A stretch of 64,000 nucleotides of DNA from Neoroseomonas lacus (GTDB lineage: Bacteria > Pseudomonadota > Alphaproteobacteria > Acetobacterales > Acetobacteraceae). Made by a program: the position numbers and the translations under genes. The notes below the pieces were generated by a model. It was not told the DNA's origin and did no database searches. It was given only the letters and a program-made list of their open reading frames with translations. The stretch covers positions 186,001 through 250,000 of the forward strand of contig NZ_BMKW01000003.1 of NCBI RefSeq assembly GCF_014644535.1, written 5' to 3'. Of the stretch, positions 25,574 to 34,234 are shown piece by piece. Numbering within the stretch: position 1 is the first letter of the stretch; every line of letters begins with the position of its first letter.

Positions 25574-28500
25574 ATGACCGTTATGGGCAGCATCATCCGA
25601 CCAGAGGCGACACTTGAGGAGCGTTGGGACGCGACCGGCGGACCGGTGCTGCTGACCGGCACCCAGGCGCTGGTCCGCCTGCCGATGCTGCGGCAGGAGA
25701 TGGACGCCGCCCTGGGGTGGAAGACCGGCGGGTTCATCTCCGGCTATCGCGGTTCTCCGCTTGGTGGTTTCGACAAGGAACTGGCGCGCCAGCAGAAGCG
25801 TCTCGCCACCCATGACATCGTCTTCCAGCCGGGGCTGAACGAGGACCTCGCCGCCACGGCGGTGTGGGGTTCGCAGCAGGTCGGGCTGACGCCCGGTGGG
25901 CGCGTCGATGGCGTCTTTGCCATTTGGTACGGCAAGGGGCCCGGCATCGACCGCTCGGGCGACGTGTTCCGCCACGCCAATTCCGCCGGCACCATGCCCA
26001 AGGGCGGTGTGATTGCGCTGGCCGGCGATGATCCGTCCAGCAAGTCCTCGACCATCACCTCGGGCTGCGAATACGCCTTCATGGATGCCGAGATGCCGGT
26101 GCTCGACCCGGCCGATGTGGCGGAGGTGCTGGAATTCGGCTTGAAGGGCATCGCCCTCTCGCGCTTCGCCGGGCTGTGGGCGGGCGTGAAATGCGTCGCC
26201 GACACGATGGATGCGTCGATGACGGTGCTTCTCGACCCGGCACGCTATGCGACGCGCGACCCGGTCGGGCTGCCGATGCCGGCCGACGGGCTGCATATCC
26301 GCCTGCTCGACAACCCGATCGCGCAGGAAGAACGTCTGCGGCATTTCAAGCTACCGGCCGCGGTGGCCTTCGCGCGGGCCAATGGCATCGACCGCATCGC
26401 GCTCGATTCGCCGAATGCCCGCTTCGGCATCGCGGTGCGTGGCAAGGCGTATGCGGTGCTGCGCCAGGCGCTGGAAGATACCGGCATCTCCGAAGGTTTC
26501 GCGCGGGAACACGGCCTGCGCGTCTGGAAGGTCGGCCTGGCCTGGCCCCTGGATGCCGAGGCCGCGCGTGCTTTCGCCGAGGGCCTGGAGGAAATCCTCG
26601 TCATCGAGGACCGCCGCCCGGTGATGGAATGGCAACTGCGCGACGCGCTGTTCCATGCGCCGGTGCGCCCACGCGTCACCGGCAAGAAGGATGAGAATGG
26701 CCGCCCGCTGCTGTCAGACCTGACCGAGCTCGACATCGGCCAGATCCTGCGCGCGCTCGCCGCCCGTCTGCCGGCGCCGCTGCGCACCAACCGGTTGCAT
26801 GAACGCATCGCCGAACTCGACGCGCTGGCCAGCCAGCAGACCGTGCCGCTGCACCTGCGCGACCCGTATTTCTGCCCGGGCTGCCCGCATAATTCATCGA
26901 CGAAGATCCCCGAGGGTTCGCGCGCCCTGGCCGGCATCGGCTGCCACTACCTGGCCAAGAACATGGACCGCAATTCGGACCTGTTCACCCAGATGGGCGG
27001 CGAGGGCATGCCCTGGATCGGCCAGGCGCCCTTCACCACGGAGAAGCATGTCTTCGCCAATATCGGCGACGGCACCTGGGGGCATTCGGGCTCGCTGACA
27101 GTGCGCTTCGCCGTGGCCTCCAAGGCCAACATGACCTTCAAGGTGCTGGTCAACAGCGCCGTCGCGATGACCGGCGGCCAGACGCCCGAAGGCGAGATTG
27201 ATGTCCCGCACATCGCCGCCCAGCTGCATGCCGAAGGTGTGGAGCGAATCGAGATCGTCTCCGACGACCCCGACCGCCATCGCGGCAATCCGCTGATCCC
27301 GAAGACCGCCGGCTTCCATCACCGCTCGGAACTCGACGCCGTGCAGCGCGTATTGCGCGACGTTCCAGGCGTCACCGCCATCATCTACGACCAGGAATGC
27401 GCGACCGAACGTCGCCGCAAGCGCAAGCGCGACCTCGCCCCCAAGGCCGAGCGCCGGGTGATGATCAACCCGCGTGTCTGCGAGGATTGCGGCGATTGCT
27501 CGCGCGCCTCGAACTGCCTGGCGGTCGAGCCGGTGGACACCGAATTCGGCCGCAAGCGTAAGATCGACCAATCCGCTTGCAACCAGGACCTGTCCTGCCT
27601 GGGTGGCTTCTGCCCGTCCTTCGTCACCTTGGTCGGCGCGAAACCCGCGGAACATCACGTCACCGCTTCGGGTGCCGCGCCGCCGGAGCCGGTGCGGCCC
27701 GAGGTGCAGGGCGAGGCCTGGAACCTGTTGATGGCCGGCGTTGGCGGGCAGGGGGTCTCCTCGCTCGCGGCGATCCTCGCCCAGGCCGCGCATCTCGAAG
27801 GGCGGCCCCTGCGCAGCCTCGATTATCTCGGCCTCGCGCAGAAGGGCGGCGGCGTCTACGCGCAGCTGCGCATCGGCCCGCCGGGCGCGAGCCCCGACAG
27901 CATCCCCGGCGCGCGCATCGCCGCCGGTGGCACCGACCTGCTGATCGCGGCCGACATGGTGGTGGCGCATGGGCGCACCGCGCGGCCGCTGCTCGGGCCA
28001 GACCGCACGGCGGCGGTGGTCAATGCGGACCTCGCCCCCACCGCGCAATTCGTAAAGGACACCGGCACGCGCTACCACGGTGCCGAGATGCTCGAGAGCA
28101 TCCGCAACGCCTGCCGCGACACCATCGCGCTAGGCGGGGCGACGCGCGTCACCGAGGAACTCGGCGATGCGGTCTATCTCAACGTTTACCTGCTCGGCAT
28201 CGCCTATCAGCGCGGGCTGGTGCCGCTGTCATCCGAGGCGATCACCCGCGCGCTGGAACTCAACGCCGCGCAGGTGGCGCTGAACAAGGAAGCCTTCGCG
28301 CGTGGCCGGGCGGCGGCGCTGGAGGACCTCGCGCCACCCGCCCATGTCGCGGAGACGATCGACACGTTGGTCGTCCGTCGCGTCGCCGACCTCACCGCCT
28401 ATCAGAACGCCCGCTACGCCCACGACTACGAGGACTTCGTCGCCAAGGTCCGCGCCGCCGGCGACGAACGCCTCACCCGCGCCGTCGCCACGCAGTTGCA

Positions 28501-28960
28501 TCGGCTGATGGCCTACAAGGACGAATACGAAGTCGCCCGCCTGCACAGCCTGCCGGCATGGAAGGACGCGCTCGCGCACGGCTTCACCGGTACGCAGCGC
28601 ATCGAGATGCACCTCGCCCCGCCGGTAATGGCCAAGGCCGACCCGGTGACCGGCGTGCCCGCCAAGCGCGTCTTCGGGCCCTGGATGTTCAAGGCGATGG
28701 GGCTGTTGCAGCATGGCAAGATGCTGCGCGGCACCGCGCTCGACCCCTTCGGTCGCAGTGAGGAACGTCGCACGGAGCGCGCGCTGCCGGGCGAATTCCG
28801 CGCCGGGGTCGAGCGTCTGCTCGGCACGCCCGCCCTCGCGGCCGAATGGGCCGAGGCCTGGGCGGGCGTGAAGGGGTTTGGGCATATCAAGGCGCGCAAC
28901 CTGGCCGCGACGCGGGCACGGCTTGTTGCCATCGAGGCACCGGCGATCGCAGCCGAGTGA
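25574..28960 (+). CDS. Indolepyruvate ferredoxin oxidoreductase, fused alpha-gamma (IOR)
   Basis: Thiamine-diphosphate and iron-sulfur enzyme that oxidatively decarboxylates aryl- or branched-chain 2-keto acids to acyl-CoA, passing electrons to ferredoxin. The 1128-residue product is the fused bacterial form: an N-terminal pyruvate-oxidoreductase domain (TGGFISGYRGSPLGGFDKEL), a ThDP-binding half (GDGTWGHSGSLTVRF, about 510), an iron-sulfur cysteine region (CEDCGDC...CNQDLSCLGGFC, from about Cys636), and a C-terminal gamma domain (MAGVGGQGVSSLAAILAQAA). ATG 25574 is chosen; the divergent Lrp gene is about 110 bp away. Confidence 0.92.
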   Translation: MTVMGSIIRPEATLEERWDATGGPVLLTGTQALVRLPMLRQEMDAALGWKTGGFISGYRGSPLGGFDKELARQQKRLATHDIVFQPGLNEDLAATAVWGSQQVGLTPGGRVDGVFAIWYGKGPGIDRSGDVFRHANSAGTMPKGGVIALAGDDPSSKSSTITSGCEYAFMDAEMPVLDPADVAEVLEFGLKGIALSRFAGLWAGVKCVADTMDASMTVLLDPARYATRDPVGLPMPADGLHIRLLDNPIAQEERLRHFKLPAAVAFARANGIDRIALDSPNARFGIAVRGKAYAVLRQALEDTGISEGFAREHGLRVWKVGLAWPLDAEAARAFAEGLEEILVIEDRRPVMEWQLRDALFHAPVRPRVTGKKDENGRPLLSDLTELDIGQILRALAARLPAPLRTNRLHERIAELDALASQQTVPLHLRDPYFCPGCPHNSSTKIPEGSRALAGIGCHYLAKNMDRNSDLFTQMGGEGMPWIGQAPFTTEKHVFANIGDGTWGHSGSLTVRFAVASKANMTFKVLVNSAVAMTGGQTPEGEIDVPHIAAQLHAEGVERIEIVSDDPDRHRGNPLIPKTAGFHHRSELDAVQRVLRDVPGVTAIIYDQECATERRRKRKRDLAPKAERRVMINPRVCEDCGDCSRASNCLAVEPVDTEFGRKRKIDQSACNQDLSCLGGFCPSFVTLVGAKPAEHHVTASGAAPPEPVRPEVQGEAWNLLMAGVGGQGVSSLAAILAQAAHLEGRPLRSLDYLGLAQKGGGVYAQLRIGPPGASPDSIPGARIAAGGTDLLIAADMVVAHGRTARPLLGPDRTAAVVNADLAPTAQFVKDTGTRYHGAEMLESIRNACRDTIALGGATRVTEELGDAVYLNVYLLGIAYQRGLVPLSSEAITRALELNAAQVALNKEAFARGRAAALEDLAPPAHVAETIDTLVVRRVADLTAYQNARYAHDYEDFVAKVRAAGDERLTRAVATQLHRLMAYKDEYEVARLHSLPAWKDALAHGFTGTQRIEMHLAPPVMAKADPVTGVPAKRVFGPWMFKAMGLLQHGKMLRGTALDPFGRSEERRTERALPGEFRAGVERLLGTPALAAEWAEAWAGVKGFGHIKARNLAATRARLVAIEAPAIAAE

Positions 28961-28963
28961 GGT

Positions 28964-29001
28964 CGGGGGAGGAGAACCTCCCCCGAACCCCCACCCTTTT
29001 T
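28964..29001 (+). terminator. Terminator of the IOR gene (repeat family E, copy 1)
   Basis: Four bases after the IOR stop: CGGGGGAGG (28964-28972), loop AGAA, CCTCCCCCG (28977-28985), then AACCCCCACCC and TTTTT, followed by CTGTCTGTT. A hairpin with the same CGGGGGA/TCCCCCG core and a similar C-rich then TGTCTGTT tail follows the amidohydrolase gene at 61803-61840 on the other strand. Confidence 0.75.
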
Positions 29002-29079
29002 CTGTCTGTTGGCGCTGGGCGGGGCGGCATTCTCTTCTGCCGTCGTTCTTGTATCGTCGCGCCTGGGGGAGAGAACATC

Positions 29080-30228
29080 ATGACCAACGCCTTCGACCTG
29101 CCGGAAGCAACGTGCGAACTTCAAGCCGTCGCGCGCGATTTCGCCGCCGAGGTGCTCGCCCCCAACGCCCGCCGCTGGGACGAGGAACGCCATTTTCCCA
29201 TCGACGAAATGCGCGAGGCCGCCAAGCTCGGCATGGCCGCGTTGTATGTGCGCGAGGAATCGGGCGGATCGGGCCTCACGCGGCTCGACGCCGCGGTGGT
29301 GTTCGAAGCGCTGGCGACCGGCTGCCCGACCGTCGCGGCCTACCTGTCCATCCACAACATGGTTGCCTGGATGATCGACCGCTTCGGCTCCGACGCGCAG
29401 CGCGCCGAGCACCTGCCGTCGCTCGTCACCATGGAACGCATCGCCTCCTACGCGCTGACCGAACCGGGTTCGGGCTCGGATGCCGCCGCGCTGCGCACCC
29501 GCGCTGCGCGCGACAATGAAGGCTATGTGCTGAACGGGACGAAGCAGTTCATCTCCGGCGCCGGCGTCTCGGACCTTTACCTGACCATGGTGCGCACTGG
29601 CGGCGACGGGCCCGCCGGCGTCTCGGCGGTGCTGGTGCCGAAGGAGACGGCCGGCCTGTCATTTGGCGCCAATGAACGGAAGATGGGCTGGAACGCACAG
29701 CCGACCCGGCAGGTGATCTTCGAGGATGCGCGCATCGCCGCGACCGCGCTGCTCGGCGAGGAGGGGCAGGGCTTCCGCTTCGCCATGGCGGGCCTCGATG
29801 GCGGGCGGCTGAACATCGCCGCCTGTTCGCTGGGCGGTGCCGAGGCTGCGCTCGAGATCGCGTTGAACTACACGCGCGAGCGCCGCGCCTTCGGCAAGGC
29901 CATCAGCGATTTCCAGAACACGCAATTCAGGCTGGCCGACATGCGCATCGAGCTGGAGGCGTCACGCGCGCTGCTGTGGCGTGCCTGCGCGAAGCTCGAT
30001 GCGCGCGCCCCGGATGCGACGGCATTCTGCGCCATGGCCAAGCGCTTCGTCACCGACACCTGCTCGCGCGTCGCCGATGACGCGCTGCAACTGCTCGGCG
30101 GCTATGGCTACCTGGCCGATTACGGCATCGAGAAGATCGTGCGTGACCTGCGCGTGCACCGCATCCTCGAAGGCACCAACGAGATCATGCGCCTGATCGT
30201 CGCGCGCGGCATGCTCGGCGCCAGGTAG
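29080..30228 (+). CDS. Acyl-CoA dehydrogenase (isobutyryl-CoA dehydrogenase-like)
   Basis: FAD-dependent acyl-CoA dehydrogenase, 382 residues, giving 2-enoyl-CoA and passing electrons to ETF. Family motifs: ALTEPGSGSDAAALRTRA (about residues 125-142), KQFISGAGVSDLYL, RRAFGKAISDFQ, and the C-terminal VHRILEGTNEIMRLIVARG. The pattern is closest to isobutyryl/2-methyl-branched acyl-CoA dehydrogenases, which fits valine or other branched-chain breakdown next to the keto-acid oxidoreductase, but the exact chain specificity is inferred. ATG 29080 has GGGGGAGAG upstream. Confidence 0.9.
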   Translation: MTNAFDLPEATCELQAVARDFAAEVLAPNARRWDEERHFPIDEMREAAKLGMAALYVREESGGSGLTRLDAAVVFEALATGCPTVAAYLSIHNMVAWMIDRFGSDAQRAEHLPSLVTMERIASYALTEPGSGSDAAALRTRAARDNEGYVLNGTKQFISGAGVSDLYLTMVRTGGDGPAGVSAVLVPKETAGLSFGANERKMGWNAQPTRQVIFEDARIAATALLGEEGQGFRFAMAGLDGGRLNIAACSLGGAEAALEIALNYTRERRAFGKAISDFQNTQFRLADMRIELEASRALLWRACAKLDARAPDATAFCAMAKRFVTDTCSRVADDALQLLGGYGYLADYGIEKIVRDLRVHRILEGTNEIMRLIVARGMLGAR

Positions 30229-30241
30229 CGCCGGGCGCGCG

Positions 30242-33184
30242 TCACGCCCAGATCACCGAATGCCCGTCGAAGCCGTCGGGCGGAAAGCCCGGCAGCAGGA
30301 ACGCCATATCCGCGTTGCCATTGCCGTCGAGGTCGATGAACAGCGTCTTGCTGGCCTCGTCGAAGCGCCCTTCGGCGCCGCCCCGCGCGGTGAACTCGAA
30401 GGCGCCGCGCCAGCGGAAATCCCCGCCGATGCCGATGCCGGCAAAGGCCATCACATCGCCTTCGAGGGGATTGAAGTTGACGATGGTATCCGGCGCCGAG
30501 ACCGACGAATGCGACACCGCGGTGAAGACGAAGGTGTCCGCCCCCGCGCCGCCGGTCAGGCTGTCGGCGCCGGATCCGCCCTGGATCTCGTCATTGCCGC
30601 TGCCGCCGGTGATGGTGTCGTCGCCGGCGCCGCCCAGCAAGCGGGCCCGGCCGCTGCCGGCCGTGACGGTGATGTAGTCGTCCCCGGCGCCGCCACGCAC
30701 CAGTTCGATGCCCGTGGTCACCACGGTGATGCCGCCATCGCCGAGCGTCAGCACATCAGATCCGGCCCCCAGAGAGACCGTCACCGGTGCCGATGCGCCC
30801 GTGATCGTCACGGCATCCGCGCCGGCACCGCTTTGCACCACCTCCACGTTGCGCAGCACCACGGTATTGGCGCCCGCCCCAAGGACCAGGCGATCGCTGC
30901 CGCCGCCGAGGTCGATTTCCGCCCCGTCAAGGGCGCGCATCATGACGACGGTGTCGTTGCCGCTGCTGCCTGTGACGTGTTCGACATCGGTGAGGGTGAC
31001 CCAATTGCCGCCCTCCCCGAGCAGCAGGTGATCGTCGCCGGCGCTGAGATGCAGCACCACATGGTCGGCCCCGCCGGCGAGGTCGATCCTGTCCGATCCG
31101 GCGCTGCCCACCACCACCTCCACGCCGGAGACGGCGATGGTGTTGTCGCCGCGCGCGAGCGCGAGACGGTCGGTACCCGCGCCGAGGTCGACCACGCCCA
31201 GGGGCATCGCCGAGCCGACAATGACGACGTCGTCGCCGCTGCCGCCGATGATGGTCTCGGCGTGGCACACGGTCAGCGTGTTGTCGCCATTGGCAAGGAA
31301 CAGCTGGTCCTGCCCGTCGCCCAGATGCAGGTACCCTCGCTGTTGCACGTCGCGCAGCGTGACCGTGTCGTCCCCGCCATTGGTGTAGAGCGTCTCGACG
31401 TCGCTCAGGCGGATCCGATCGGCGGCATCCGACAAAGTGAGGCGGTCCTGGCCGAGGCGGAGATCGACCAGCGCATTCCCGGCGGCGGCGAGGAAGGTCA
31501 CGGCGTCGGCACCGCTGCCGCCATACAGCACCTCGGTGCCGGTCATCGAGAGGCCGTTGCCGCCATTGGCGAGGATCAGCCGGTCGGCGCCGCCACCCAG
31601 ATCAACCTGCCCATTCAGGACCCGCTGATCAAAGACGATGAGGTCGGTGCCGCTGCCGCCGATCAGCGTCTCCACGCCGCCGATGGTCAGTGAATTGCCG
31701 CCATCGGCTAGGCGCAGCCGGTCCTGGCCGCCGTGCAGCGCGATGCGCCCCGTCATCGTGCCGGCGAGCGTCAGGTCTTCGTCGCCGCCGCCGCCTTCGA
31801 GCGTTTCGACATTGATGACCAAGGCGGTGACTGGGCCGCCGCGGATGGTCAGCCTGTCATTGCCGGCGCCGAGGTCGATCACGCCGCCGACGACCGCCCC
31901 GGCCAGGATGACGTCATCCGCCCCGCTGCCGCCCAGCAAAGTCTCGGTGCCATTGGCCAGCAGGCTGTTGCCGCCATCAGCCAGCACCAGGCGGTCGACG
32001 CCCGCGCTAAGATTGAACACGCCGTTCTCGACGCGCGTCAGCAGCATGACGTTGTCGGACACGGCGCTACCGCGGACGAATTCGACATCCCGCAGCAGGA
32101 TGTCGGCGCCGCCATACAGGGTGAGCGAATCCCGCCCCGACCCACCGATGACCGTCTCGACGCTCATGAGGGAGAGCGCGTTGCCCCCGTCGGCCAGCGC
32201 AATGCTGTCCGCCCCGGCGCCGAGGTTGAAAATGCCGCCATCGGGCAGCGCGGCATCGAGCGTCAGATAGTCGTTGCCGGCCCCGGCCAGCACCGCCTCG
32301 ACACCCGACATGTGCAGGACATTGTCACCGGCGGCGAGCACCAGGCTGTCATTGCCGGCGCCAAGGTCGATCACCCGGCCGGCCATGATGTCCGTCAGGG
32401 TGATGGTGTCGCCGCCATCGCCACCGATGATCACCTCGGCGCCCGTGACGGAAACGAGGCTGCCGCCGCTGCCCAGGATCAGCCGGTCGATGCCGACGCC
32501 GAGGTCGAAGACGCCTTCGGTCGCACCCTCGACCAGGATGGTGTCATTGCCGGCGCCGGCGAGCAGCGTCTCGACGCCGGCGATGGTGATGGAATCGGCG
32601 GCATCGGAAAGGACGAGGCGGTCCACACCGTCCCTGAGGTCGATGCGCATGCCGGTGGCGGCACCGATGACTGTCACTTCCTCGACGCCGCGATTGCCGG
32701 TGACGGTCTCGATATCGGCTGCGATCGTCACCGCGTTGCCGCGGGTCGAGATCATGGTCAGCCGATCGGCCCCGGCACCGAGGCTGACATGGCCGCGCAT
32801 CGGCGCGCCGGCGTAGATCTCGTCATCGCCCGAGCCGCCGTAGATGGTCTCGATGCTGGTGACGGTGATGAAGTTGGCGCCGTTGGCCAGGAACAGCACG
32901 TCGTTGCCGCTCTTGAGGTCGATCCGCAGCTCGGTGCTGGGGGCAAACAGCGTGATGGTGTCGGCGCCGGCTCCGCCGGCCAGGCTCTCGACGCCCTGGA
33001 TGGACAGGGTATTGCCGGTATCGGCGAGGATGAGGGTGTCAGTGCCGCTGCCGAGGTTGGCAGTGGCGGCGGCCAGGGCGCCGGTGACCGTGACGCTGTC
33101 GGCGAGATTCCCACCGACGAGGGTGTCGAAGCCGGCGACGACCTGCTGGTTCGCTGTGTTCGACGAGAGAGTGACGACGGACAG
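30242..33184 (-). CDS. Large beta-strand-repeat/RTX-like secreted protein, start codon unclear
   Basis: Acidic repeat protein made of about 16-17 modules of roughly 46 residues with the theme DLGAGxDRLxLADGGN, then GVETLxGGSGxDxI, followed by four classic RTX nonapeptides (GGAGDDTITGGSGNDEIQGG and on) and a C-terminal part resembling serralysin ends, so export by a type I system is likely; no such exporter is in the window. The first standard start (GTG 32899) falls inside a module, while the same frame stays open with clear modules up to the TAG at 33251-33253. CTG 33184, with GGAG eight bases ahead, is my best guess. It could also be a 5'-truncated gene. Confidence 0.7.
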   Translation of the reverse strand: MSVVTLSSNTANQQVVAGFDTLVGGNLADSVTVTGALAAATANLGSGTDTLILADTGNTLSIQGVESLAGGAGADTITLFAPSTELRIDLKSGNDVLFLANGANFITVTSIETIYGGSGDDEIYAGAPMRGHVSLGAGADRLTMISTRGNAVTIAADIETVTGNRGVEEVTVIGAATGMRIDLRDGVDRLVLSDAADSITIAGVETLLAGAGNDTILVEGATEGVFDLGVGIDRLILGSGGSLVSVTGAEVIIGGDGGDTITLTDIMAGRVIDLGAGNDSLVLAAGDNVLHMSGVEAVLAGAGNDYLTLDAALPDGGIFNLGAGADSIALADGGNALSLMSVETVIGGSGRDSLTLYGGADILLRDVEFVRGSAVSDNVMLLTRVENGVFNLSAGVDRLVLADGGNSLLANGTETLLGGSGADDVILAGAVVGGVIDLGAGNDRLTIRGGPVTALVINVETLEGGGGDEDLTLAGTMTGRIALHGGQDRLRLADGGNSLTIGGVETLIGGSGTDLIVFDQRVLNGQVDLGGGADRLILANGGNGLSMTGTEVLYGGSGADAVTFLAAAGNALVDLRLGQDRLTLSDAADRIRLSDVETLYTNGGDDTVTLRDVQQRGYLHLGDGQDQLFLANGDNTLTVCHAETIIGGSGDDVVIVGSAMPLGVVDLGAGTDRLALARGDNTIAVSGVEVVVGSAGSDRIDLAGGADHVVLHLSAGDDHLLLGEGGNWVTLTDVEHVTGSSGNDTVVMMRALDGAEIDLGGGSDRLVLGAGANTVVLRNVEVVQSGAGADAVTITGASAPVTVSLGAGSDVLTLGDGGITVVTTGIELVRGGAGDDYITVTAGSGRARLLGGAGDDTITGGSGNDEIQGGSGADSLTGGAGADTFVFTAVSHSSVSAPDTIVNFNPLEGDVMAFAGIGIGGDFRWRGAFEFTARGGAEGRFDEASKTLFIDLDGNGNADMAFLLPGFPPDGFDGHSVIWA

Positions 33185-33245
33185 TGGGATGGCTCCGGCC
33201 TGAAGCCGGCGCCAGATGGCGCCGGACCCAGGCAGGATGCTCGCC

Positions 33246-33264
33246 TGTCTCTAAAAAAGAGACA
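33246..33264. promoter_or_regulatory. Inverted repeat in an AT-rich island ahead of the RTX gene
   Basis: TGTCTCT (33246-33252), AAAAA, AGAGACA (33258-33264), in an AT-rich patch (33241-33310) that contrasts with its surroundings and contains further GAGAT/ATCTC arms. It lies between the stop of the D-P-N-D-P-P repeat gene and the open frame of the RTX-like gene, so it may hold the RTX promoter/operator or a terminator-like structure. Confidence 0.5.
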
Positions 33265-33312
33265 AATTTACAAGATAAATCTCAACATACGAGATTACGT
33301 CTCATTCGACGA

Positions 33313-34098
33313 TCAGGTCTTGATCGGCCCCCTGCTGCCGCGGCCCTGGCCTGGCGGGTCACCGGGGTCGTTGTCCGAGGGGCCGGACGGTGCCCGCCCG
33401 CCACGGCCCTGGCCGGGCGGGTCGTTGGGGTCTGAATCGGAGGCGCCGCTGGGGCGCCGCCCGCCGCCACGCCCGCCGCCGGGCGGGTCATTGGGGTCGG
33501 CGTCGTTCACGCCGCCGCGTGGCGCCTGGCCGCCGCCGCTGCCGCCGCGGCCCTGGCCGGCCGGGTCATTGGGGTCCGCATCGCTGATGCCGCCGGGGCG
33601 CCGCCCGCCGCCACGCCCGCCGCCGGGCGGGTCATTGGGGTCGGCATCGTTCACACCGCTGCGCGGCCGCTGGGCGTTGCCACCGCGGCCCTGGCCGGGC
33701 GGGTCGTTGGGGTCGTTGTCGGAGGGGCCGAGCGGGCGGCCGCCGCGCTGCGGGCCACGTCCATTATTCGGTTCGTCATTGGGGTCGGCGTCGGTCTGGC
33801 CGGTCTGGGGCCGGCGCTGCTGGCCCTTCACTGGAGGCCGGCCAGCATTGCCTCGGCCGCCGCCCGGCGGGTCGTTTGGATCCGAATCGGAGACACCCGA
33901 GGGCGCGTTCCGTGGTGGCACCGGGGCAGGGGCAGGAGCCGGGGTTGGCGCGGGCGCAGGCGTAGGCGTAGGGGCGCCGCCGCCCTCGCCCTTGCCGCCC
34001 TGCGCCGCGGCAATACCGGGGACGCCGACCGCACCGCCTGCGGCGATGCGGACCATCAGTATCCGTCGCGCGAGGCGGTCTTCCTTGATGTCGGTCAT
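33313..34098 (-). CDS. Exported low-complexity protein with D-P-N-D-P-P repeats
   Basis: A 261-residue product. From ATG 34098 (GGAGGA nine bases upstream) it has a short basic N-terminus with a twin Arg, a hydrophobic signal segment ending GIAAAQG, a Pro/Ala linker of APTP-type repeats (about 42-65), then eight copies of a 14-15 residue motif of the type SDxDPNDPPGxGRGG separated by short basic spacers. The Asp/Asn-rich motif could bind Ca2+; the Gly/Arg parts are disordered. Neighbouring copies are nearly identical at DNA level (for example around 33452 and 33597), showing recent tandem duplication. Function unknown; it precedes the RTX-like gene on the same strand. Confidence 0.75.
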   Translation of the reverse strand: MTDIKEDRLARRILMVRIAAGGAVGVPGIAAAQGGKGEGGGAPTPTPAPAPTPAPAPAPVPPRNAPSGVSDSDPNDPPGGGRGNAGRPPVKGQQRRPQTGQTDADPNDEPNNGRGPQRGGRPLGPSDNDPNDPPGQGRGGNAQRPRSGVNDADPNDPPGGGRGGGRRPGGISDADPNDPAGQGRGGSGGGQAPRGGVNDADPNDPPGGGRGGGRRPSGASDSDPNDPPGQGRGGRAPSGPSDNDPGDPPGQGRGSRGPIKT

Positions 34099-34176
34099 TC
34101 GGGGCGGTCCTCCGGCTTCCAATCATTGCATTGTCGACGTCTCCGGGCCGATGGCACAAGCGTCTCGGCATGGATG

Positions 34177-34194
34177 TCGTGAAAGGTTTCACGA
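34177..34194. promoter_or_regulatory. Perfect 18-bp palindrome (operator-like)
   Basis: TCGTGAAA-GG-TTTCACGA: two 8-bp arms with a 2-bp centre. It lies between the divergently placed repeat-protein gene (ATG 34098, minus) and the LexA-type box with the small ORF (plus). The form suits a dimeric regulator; identity unknown. Confidence 0.6.
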
Positions 34195-34209
34195 AGGCCT
34201 TGCATTCAT

Positions 34210-34224
34210 GTTCTTGTTTTGTTC
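34210..34224 (+). promoter_or_regulatory. Putative LexA (SOS) box with adjacent -10-like TATCAT
   Basis: GTTC (34210-34213), TTGTTTT, GTTC (34221-34224): the alphaproteobacterial LexA direct repeat. A -10-like TATCAT follows at 34226-34231. Both lie in an AT-rich patch immediately ahead of a small ORF with a membrane helix. The spacer resembles that of the box at 11020. Confidence 0.55.
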
Positions 34225-34234
34225 TTATCATCGC

